A stretch of DNA of 64,000 nucleotides, from the NCBI GenBank assembly GCA_029378245.1, contig JARKIF010000018.1:930001-994000 (forward strand), read 5' to 3'. Position 1 is the stretch's first letter; each line of letters opens with the position of its first letter. This document shows positions 57,346-64,000 of this stretch, one piece after another. Under the pieces are notes generated by a model. It had not been told where the DNA came from. It did no database searches and worked only from the letters and a program-made list of their open reading frames with translations. Source of the stretch: Roridomyces roridus. Taxonomy: Eukaryota; Basidiomycota; Agaricomycetes; Agaricales; Mycenaceae. Made by a program: the position numbers and the translations under genes.

Positions 57346-57983
57346 GTACATACTCGGCGATCGTTGTACGAGTGTTGCAATGATAGCGACATGCTTGCTT
57401 CTGATGCTGCGATTTGTTCTTCTCTCACGTCGACGTCTACTTCAACTTGGTGACCGGTATGGCAAGTTTCTCGACCTGACGGTCAGCTTTTACTCCGTCT
57501 GCAGCTTCGACCTCCGGCAAGAGTTTCCGTCATTTAACGCGCGCCCCTGTGAAGATTCTGCTCGTTCAACTACTTGGTGCCCGGGATGGTCCAGCAGCAT
57601 GTAATCTACCCTCCGTTTCTCAGGCTGAAAGTTACCACTCACTACCTCCGACCCGGGCGCCTCCTGTGGTATAGTTTTCCCTTCAAACTCATTCTGGACA
57701 CGGGCAAGCCATCACCATCGCTCCTGAAGGCCTGCTATTTCTATATTTCTCTCGGCTGCGGCGTCTAGATGACGATCACGACTGGAATAGTACACAATTT
57801 GAGTTGGTCGTCCGAATGTGGCATCCTCTGAAGCCTTTTTGGGAATCGTTCAATGGTCGGTGTTGGGGCGGGCTTGGACTTGAGCTCGGTATTGTGTTCT
57901 CTCTCGTTCAAGTTTAGGTGAGCTATCATAGTATACCCTAATGGTTCCTCATAATTGAAGAAGGGATTCTAATTTCGACATAA
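57346..57983. other. B13-C13 interval, no gene seen
   Basis: Short frames only. The right part (57,760-57,980) resembles the B3'-C3' interval at 41,725-41,975, for example GATGACGATCACGACTGGAATAG near 57,770, so it is part of the copied cassette. Confidence 0.4.
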
Positions 57984-58370
57984 ATGAACGACCGCAATTT
58001 ATGCAATTCTACCGACTCAGAGAATCCACTGACCTGGACGAAGATAGGCATCCAATTCTCAGTTTCTCGGGGCGTCTTGGGCAGTGCCACCTCGGGTAAG
58101 TCTTTGTTTTTCATACTAATGAACTCATATGCCCGTTTCGATCCAACATTGCTTCGAACTTGTGCAGTACCTGTCTGGTATGGATCCTCTTGGCAGTGGG
58201 ATTCAATAAAACACAATGCTGATCTTCCGCAAGGTACGGTACATACGTACTTCTTCGGCGAATTCGTATACTCCAGGCACATCAACACACCTGAAAACGA
58301 CTTTGAGTTTTTGACCGCAACAAAATGGGTTTCGGACCAGCCCCGTATGCGTCTGGAAAACGCGGGTTAA
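57984..58370 (+). CDS. Small unknown protein, family C copy C13 (open copy)
   Basis: The start is MNDRNLCNSTDSENPLTWTK at 57,984. A gtaagt donor near 58,095 and a tgtgcag acceptor near 58,166 would remove 72 bp and keep the frame; read through, the frame is open as well. After the intron comes VPVWYGSSWQWDSIKHNADL and a Phe/Tyr-rich part, ending ENAG. There is no signal peptide or known domain. It lies between B13 and D13, and relics in the same position occur at 4.1, 7.9, 38.4 and 42.0 kb. Confidence 0.5.
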   Translation: MNDRNLCNSTDSENPLTWTKIGIQFSVSRGVLGSATSGKSLFFILMNSYARFDPTLLRTCAVPVWYGSSWQWDSIKHNADLPQGTVHTYFFGEFVYSRHINTPENDFEFLTATKWVSDQPRMRLENAG

Positions 58371-58697
58371 TCTTGCCAATCGCAGGAACGCCAATTTACC
58401 AGCTTACTCCGCCCTGGTACCGGATCGCATTCAAGGCTTCAATAGACCAGGATGCAAATCTTCCTCGAGGCGGAGCCGTGGTATATTGACATCGAGTGGA
58501 CGAATCCGGGGCCCTGAAACGAGCGATTCAGCTGGTAAGAAACTCAACTGTAACCAAATGGACGGAGGGTGGTCAATGTACGAGGAGGAGTCTGGCACCT
58601 TCATTTACGCGCCAGCTAGCCAGCGGGGTATTTAAACCTTGCACTCGCCTCGATATCTTCAGCATCCCAGCTCTTCTACTCTTCTTCAAGTTCTCTA

Positions 58698-59534
58698 ATG
58701 CGCTTCTCAGCTCCCATCATCGCTGCCCTCATCGGCATCTTCTCGCTCTCCTCGGCGCTCGCCGTACCTGTCGCGGTAGCTGAGCCCGGTTTGGCTGTTC
58801 GCGCCGAGGCGGAGGTGGAGAATAATTTCGGCGGGTATGGGCGTGGAGGGCGCGACCGGGACCACAACCGTCATGGCCATGAGCACGATCACGGACGGCA
58901 CGGAGGGCATCACGGTGGATACCGCCGCGAGGAAGAGTCGGATGGCACTGACGCTGTCGAGGATAACCGGTACGGAGGGAGGCACGGGCACGAACACAAC
59001 CGTCACGGGCACCACAACGGGCATCACGGCGGCCACCGTGGTGGATACCGCCGTGCCGAGGACTCGGAGGGCGATGCCGATGCTGTTGAAGATTTCAGGC
59101 GTGGACGTCATGGACACGGCCACAACCGCCACGGACACCACGGGCACCACGGAGGGTACTGGCGCCGTGACGAAGATTCCACCCCGACGACTGCCTCGGA
59201 TGCCCAAGATTCCACTACTGTTGAGGACTCGAGGCGCGGTGGGAGGTACGGGGGCCACCGTGGCCACCGTGGAGGTTACGGAGGGTACGGAGGCTTTGGT
59301 GGATACGGTGGCTTTGGCGGCTACGGTGGTGGTCGTGGAGGCTACGGCCGCGAGTGGCGTCGCAGTGAGGAGACCCAGGACAATCAGTACGGCGGACACG
59401 GCGGCTACGGCAACCACAACGGGCACGGTAACCACAACGGCAATGGCTACGGGCACGGCGGCCACGACAACGGAAATGGCTACGGCCACGGCCACAACAA
59501 CGGTAACCACAACGGCCACGGCTATGGTTGGTAA
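58698..59534 (+). CDS. Secreted Gly/His-rich protein D13 with repeated Arg-Arg sites (278 residues)
   Basis: The signal peptide is MRFSAPIIAALIGIFSLSSA. Three repeat units of about 40 residues begin near 72, 114 and 151. Each has HGGYRR or HGGYWRR, an acidic stretch (EEESDGTDAVED; AEDSEGDADAVED; DEDSTPTTASDAQD) and a His-rich stretch (GHEHNRHGHH type). Arg-Arg occurs at 76-77, 118-119, 134-135, 156-157, 179-180 and 221-222. A Gly-Tyr/Phe block (192-217) and a Gly/Asn/His tail close the protein. There is no cysteine. The layout suggests a Kex2-processed repeat precursor or a His-rich wall or metal-binding protein. GGTATTTAAA near 58,626 is a likely TATA. It is longer than D3' by one repeat part. 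Confidence 0.85.
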   Translation: MRFSAPIIAALIGIFSLSSALAVPVAVAEPGLAVRAEAEVENNFGGYGRGGRDRDHNRHGHEHDHGRHGGHHGGYRREEESDGTDAVEDNRYGGRHGHEHNRHGHHNGHHGGHRGGYRRAEDSEGDADAVEDFRRGRHGHGHNRHGHHGHHGGYWRRDEDSTPTTASDAQDSTTVEDSRRGGRYGGHRGHRGGYGGYGGFGGYGGFGGYGGGRGGYGREWRRSEETQDNQYGGHGGYGNHNGHGNHNGNGYGHGGHDNGNGYGHGHNNGNHNGHGYGW

Positions 59535-60563
59535 ACGATGAAAGGATGGAATAATCCCAGTGATGTTGAAGAGTGTCAAGAAGCATAAGTTGAATTCCTT
59601 GCTATAATGTGTACAGTATCTTGAGTGTATGTCTTCCAGTGTAGTATTGTACTTGTATTTGAATTGACTGTGTAAATCTGACGCGTTTCAGAAGTTAGAA
59701 AGAGGAACAAAGGACGGAGAGATCAAGGAGAGATGGTAGCTTGATCCAAGTCTTGTCAATGGAACACTGCTGTTTTCTCGAGATTCAATCCTGGGTCCAA
59801 GAAATCGATAGATCATTATGAGCCGCATAGACGTTTGGATGAGAGCCAGATGAGATAAGTTGAAAATGAGAGGAGTTGAAGATGAGAGGAGAAGACAAGC
59901 GACGCATCAGTGGATCAACGTTGACATCGCGTATCACCACACTGCCGAGCGTATTTGATCCGAGCCACACTGAACCACGTTCGATCTGCGTGTCCTCGTG
60001 CTTCGGAGGGCATCCGGCCTCGACTCATAGTACTAATCGGCTCGAACATGAAGTATGCCTGCTCTTCCCCAAGGAGGTCCCAATTCTCGACATCAAACTG
60101 AGGTAAATGAAAGCACTCCAACGTCAGGAGACTCCAAGAACCATCAAGACAGAGCAAGTCGTTATGTTGAAACTGTTACAATAACGTTGATAAATCTCAA
60201 CCTCTACCCTCTCGACGGATAGATCATAGCTTTCGGATAGATCATAGCTTTCACTGTTCTTTTTTGCGTGCAGAACTTCAACCTCGTCGCGTCGCACACT
60301 AATCTAACACGATCTAACACGCTGGCCTCACAAGCGCCTCATCGTGGTGCAACGTTGGAACACAAATGTGGGTTTCACTGGGCCGGAGGCGTCCGGTTCT
60401 GTTGGCAAGGGGACTGCACCATTCACCCTCAAGAGCTCGAATTGGTGTGTGTCGAGATGCCCACGTCTAGTCATTCTTGCGAAGACATTGCTTTCAGCCG
60501 ATAAAGGTTCAAGAAAAGCCTCGTTGCGGCATTGTTTTACATACAAGCGTCGACCACATTCTC
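59535..60563. repeat. Cassette-downstream block and small A relic
   Basis: 59,600-60,170 is related to the blocks after D3 and D3'. A tandem duplication of 18 bp (GGATAGATCATAGCTTTC) lies at about 60,218-60,253. Between 60,340 and 60,550 a short minus-strand phrase (VNGAVPLPTEP) resembles VNGAVPVPEGT of A12, so a fragment of an A gene is stranded here. No intact gene is seen. Confidence 0.4.
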
Positions 60564-61839
60564 TCAAAAAAATCCAGCTGCTGCGTCAAAAGCCTCCCTA
60601 CTGCATCCCTCCCACGTCTCCCCGACTTTGAGCTCAGCCATGTCGCCTGCAGTAGAGCAGATGAGTCCGAGATTTGGGATAATCAAACTTCCAACTTACC
60701 AACGCAAATACCTCTCAGAGTCTGGGAAACTTTCGCCTGGGGTCCCAAAGCCATTCGGCAGTCATAAGGGTCGAGCCCCAGAGAACGTGGGTCATGATTG
60801 AGTGCCAGATACGCGAGGCGCTCAAATCGAGGCAGGAAGATGGTAGCAATGAAAAACACAATTCCCTGTATCATTATGAGCGCCATTGCCGGTTTGAAGG
60901 ATCGAAATCGCAGACCTCAATGCGGGTCTTTGGCACATCGCAGCAACACAGTTTTATTTTCTCCAAGCGTGGCATATGAACTGATAAATGCATAATGACC
61001 GTGGTGATTTGGTCGGCGGATAGATGCTCGATGTAGAGACTCGTGATATTGGGGCTGGTCAGCTCATCGAAGTTTCGCCCAACGCTCAAGATCCATACAG
61101 GCCATGCGGTTCGCAGGGCCACAAGACTGCGCTTCGAGAAGAGAGCAAGCGACCAGAATGATCCCTGGAAATATCGCATCTCTGGAAGCAAGGTACCCGC
61201 CGGGATATTGGAATCATGGGAGGTGCTCCAAAGACGAAGCTGGGTGACGGTCGGGTGGCGACTGAGAAACTCTATGACGTGGAGGTTCCAGGACTCATCG
61301 TATCCCAGTGCTGCTGTCATGTGGGGGATCCAGGTGTCAGGGTGTGCTTCTATAAAGAAACAGGACGAAAGCTTGGGAAAGGTCAGGCTGGGGAGGCAGG
61401 AGACTACTCCGAACGCGTGGATGTCATCAATCGACAAGGTTTCCAAGTTTTGCATGAGTTTCAATGATTGGATGAGAAGATCTTTGGCGGGGACAAGAGG
61501 CAAAGATCTTGGGAGCGGGAGGTCAGTCGGGTTGTTCCCACGGAGAATTTGCCAAACGCACCCATTTATCAAGGTTAGAGAGAGGACTGATTCCGCCCGC
61601 GCAGGATTCTCTATGATTCCCAAGCAGAAGGCATCCGCGATCTCAATACTACTGTCCCGGATTTGCAAGACAACATTTCTGAGGAGGCTGGGTAATACAA
61701 GGGCATGGAAAAGTTTGGAGACGCGGCAGAGCGACGCCAGGTCTGTGTCGGACACGTTGTGGATGATTTCGGCGAGGAGCTCGTTAGGGAGCCACAGAGT
61801 AATGCAGATCTGAGCGCGTCGAGCGACTCGCGTCAGTAT
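60564..61839 (-). pseudogene. Family A copy A14, start codon lost
   Basis: The F-box (CITLWLPNELLAEIIHN, ASLCRVSKLFHALVLPSL) and the LRR body are open in one frame for 293 codons, across intron 1, with an insertion relative to other copies (HMTAALGYDESWNLHV). At the place of the family ATG (61,837-61,839) the codon is ATA, and I see no in-frame ATG before the F-box. The first in-frame ATG would skip half the F-box. It ends at TGA 60,564-60,566. Otherwise it is well kept, so a non-AUG start or recent loss are both possible. Confidence 0.6.
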
Positions 61840-62377
61840 GCTGGGAGAACGAGCGTATTCGAGTGGTGGTCGTGGACAAGCATGAAGTGATGCGATTTGG
61901 ATGCGATCAGACGATCTCTCCCTTTCTCAATCCTTTCTCGGTCTGCCATGTCCATCCGACTCCGCTCTCTTTCCTTCCCGATGGAATCCCCAAGATGTCT
62001 GTAGAGTGCCCAAATTCTTAGGCAGACTCATCGCCACCGCCAAGGAAGACGTGTCTCGTCCAAACTCCACACCCTCCCGGGTCAGTCTTTCGGAATCGGT
62101 GTGGCTTCGTGCGCGCGGCTGTATCTTACTAGTTGAAGAGAATCTGCCGACTGGAGAATATCAAATCCTCACCACAGAGCTCGAGCGCGAGGTCTTTGAT
62201 CTTTCGGTGGCCAGGTGGCAATCGACTTCACAACGTACCAACGCACTACTGCTCGCACCAGCACGTTGGAGACACGGTACAGATTATCCCGCGTGCATGT
62301 CGAAGAGTAAGTACAGAGCTGGTGAGTTCTCGCCTCACTGGCCACGTCACGGTCTGTCGTCGTATAACAAGAGCCTC

Positions 62378-63461
62378 CATCAGGAAACACCTCCCCAGGT
62401 ATTTTTGGCACATTTTGCCAAAATTTGCCAAAAATATTGAGAATAGCTGAATATCCGAAGAATGAGCAAGAATATGTTAGTCCCAACCAAAATACCAAAA
62501 CTTTTGGCACTTTTGGAGTGGATATTGGCATTGGTTGAACCTTGCCAACAGAGCAGAAATGAAGAATGAAGCAGAGGGGGAACATTGCATCTCAGTGGGA
62601 GCAAAACATTCACCATCAGCTCTGCCCACTGATTGTTGATCAGGAACAGTCAGGCACAGCTGATAATCAATGACTGACAGGAACTTACAGAAGTGATCGG
62701 GATCTCAGTAGCTAAGGCTATTTTATTTAAATGACAAGGATAATTAAATGATGTTTCCAAGGGGAGTTGAACGAGGGACCTCCTGTAAAAGGTACAGACA
62801 ACACAAAGGGGGAAGCTTACTACTACACTACAATAGAAACATGAGTCTGGCAATCTTAGCTCCCATGATGTGACCCCATGAGTCCAACAGTATTATGCAC
62901 CAACAGAAGAGCACTCAGGGATGGGCTTAGTGAGAGATGAAAGCCAATCAGGGGCAGATGTGCCTCCACTTCATAGTCCAAAGAGACTGATCTTGTTTGA
63001 GGTGCACCACAGACTCTTTACCAGAAGACTGAGGTGAGTTGGTGACCTGGAATACAAGACTTCCTGGCTGTGGATGGATGACTAGAAAGTTTGGCAAATT
63101 TGCTGAAACATACCTCAAAATATCTGGCCCACCAAAAAAAGTTTGGCCAGTTTGCTGAGAAATACCTCGAAATTTCTGGCTCCCCAAAAAAAGTTGTGAT
63201 ATTTTTGCAAAACTTTCAGAAATTTTGGTGGACAAGCTCTGGTCAGTTGGAATTGGTACTTTATACAGGTGTACAGCAGCTACCTTTAATGTACTGCATT
63301 TTGATCAGGTTCCCAATGTCATACTGATGAAAAGCAAAATCTCCATTTTGGAAACTTTGTCAACATTGGGCAAAAGTTTCGAGAATGACTGCAAAATATT
63401 TGAGCTGCGAGATATTTTTGAAAGATTTGCGATAAAATATCCAGGGAGGTTTTTCCTGATG
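62378..63461. mobile_element. Terminal-inverted-repeat element, about 1.08 kb, no transposase
   Basis: The left end CATCAGGAAACACCTCCCCA and the right end, read inward, CATCAGGAAAAACCTCCCTG form imperfect inverted repeats of about 28 bp. The element is AT-rich compared with its surroundings, has no long coding frame and lies exactly where other B genes have their first intron. It contains a tRNA-like stretch (62,752-62,840, minus) and two copies of a roughly 50-bp unit (GTTTGGCAAATTTGCTGA at 63,091 and GTTTGGCCAGTTTGCTGA at 63,141). The target duplication is unclear (perhaps TC). It is probably non-autonomous. Confidence 0.7.
62752..62840 (-). repeat. tRNA-like sequence inside the TIR element
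   Basis: On the minus strand the ends GTTTCTA and TGGAAAC can pair over seven positions. An A-box-like TAGTGTAGTAG and a B-box-like CGTTCAACTCC are spaced as in a tRNA. The T stem does not pair, so it is not a working tRNA. It may be a tRNA-derived (SINE-type) remnant. Confidence 0.35.
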
Positions 63462-63728
63462 TCTTGCATAGGATCGAGCCCTCCGTTTACGAACGTATTG
63501 GGTTTCTCCAAAACCACAGGGCCGGACGATCCCATCTCTCTTCTCCTTGCCACACTCGAGGGACCTTTTTCCCGCCCACGGGGCCACGTCAAGAACCGTA
63601 TCGCTCCTCTCTTTGTCGAGCGTCTACAGCGGTGTCGCGAGGCTCGAGTGCCACCACGCAATACGGTCTTCGCGCCTCTCCTACCCTCGCTGCCCTTACG
63701 CGATTCCCGCCGCTCGTTTTCTGCATCG

Positions 63729-63872
63729 TCCATCCCGTCCATCCCGTCCATCCGTCCCGTCCATCCCGTCCATCCCGTCCATCCCGTCCATCCCGTCCAT
63801 CCCGTCCATCCCGTCCATCCCGTCCATCCCGTCCATCCCGTCCATCCCGTCCATCCCGTCCATCCCGTCCAT
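63729..63872. repeat. 9-bp minisatellite (CATCCCGTC), about 16 units
   Basis: A near-perfect array of CATCCCGTC with one shortened unit near 63,752. As nine is a multiple of three, it stays open in all frames and makes the artificial-looking repeats His-Pro-Val on one strand and Gly-Arg-Asp or Trp-Thr-Gly on the other. It lies inside the B14 remnant, where B4 has its leucine-rich body. Confidence 0.9.
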
Positions 63873-64000
63873 CCTTCACCTCCCTCCCCGCCTCCGCCTC
63901 GCCGATCCTGAGACACAGGGCATCGCCGATGGCCTTCTCGCCGCCACCACCTCGTCCTCCTCGCGAGAACCGAGACCGAGCATCACTAAGTGCTGCAGAG

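Larger units (their letters stand above)
61960..64000 (+). pseudogene. Family B copy B14, split by a TIR element and expanded by a minisatellite
   Basis: The first exon is recognisable at 62,160-62,320 (a TTELERE-FDLSVA phrase, then QRTNALLLAPARWR in another frame, and the gtgagt donor). The second exon begins at 63,470 (GATCGAGCCCTCCGTTTACG, the usual exon 2 start) and continues past a 9-bp minisatellite to the window end. The 1,084 bp between are an inserted element placed in the intron. Frame changes are present in both exons. It is divergent from A14. Confidence 0.55.

Noticed and set aside
63729..63872. CRISPR-like array
   Set aside because: The units are 9 bp and contiguous, without spacers, and the DNA is eukaryotic.
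63225..63916. Open frames of 228 and 203 codons on both strands at the right end
   Set aside because: Most of their length is the 9-bp minisatellite, which is open in every frame. The remainder is decayed B exon and TIR-element sequence.

Overview
The window is genomic DNA of a filamentous basidiomycete, most likely an Agaricomycete. The genes are dense and cut by 45-60 bp GT-AG introns. The two F-box-like families, the short seven-cysteine metallothioneins and the HGDLTGSN-type kinase domain fit mushroom-forming fungi. The genus is not determinable from the sequence alone.

Layout. Two arms of repeated accessory genes flank a core of mostly single-copy genes. The left arm (1-18.7 kb) carries seven copies of an F-box/leucine-rich gene (family A), all on the + strand. 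The right arm (33.0-62 kb) carries ten more, all on the - strand, so every copy points toward the core. Most A genes have a divergent partner about 0.1-0.4 kb from their start. This is family B, a second F-box-like gene, often decayed. In the fullest cassettes B is followed by C (a small unknown gene) and D (a secreted Gly/His-rich protein with repeated Arg-Arg sites). The order A<->B-C-D is seen at 7.8-3.1 kb, 39.0-43.5 kb and 55.2-59.5 kb, and as relics at 46-47 kb and 50-51 kb.

Inside this array is a large inverted duplication. About 3.2-12.6 kb matches about 34.1-43.5 kb in reverse orientation. It is practically identical between about 4.1 and 8.5 kb and more diverged on both sides. Many A and B copies are broken by indels, nonsense changes or mobile elements: a 438-bp MITE in one A gene and a 1,084-bp terminal-inverted-repeat element in one B gene.

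The core (18.8-32.5 kb) holds a kinase-fragment relic, OPI3 (phosphatidylcholine synthesis), a Cdc24-like RhoGEF joined to a protein kinase domain, a UBE2S-type E2 enzyme, two tandem metallothionein genes, an intron-containing tRNA-Arg(ACG), a membrane-anchored spherulin-4/GH135 protein and a few small unknown genes. I infer no single pathway for the core. It reads as a conserved island between two blocks of expanding F-box genes.
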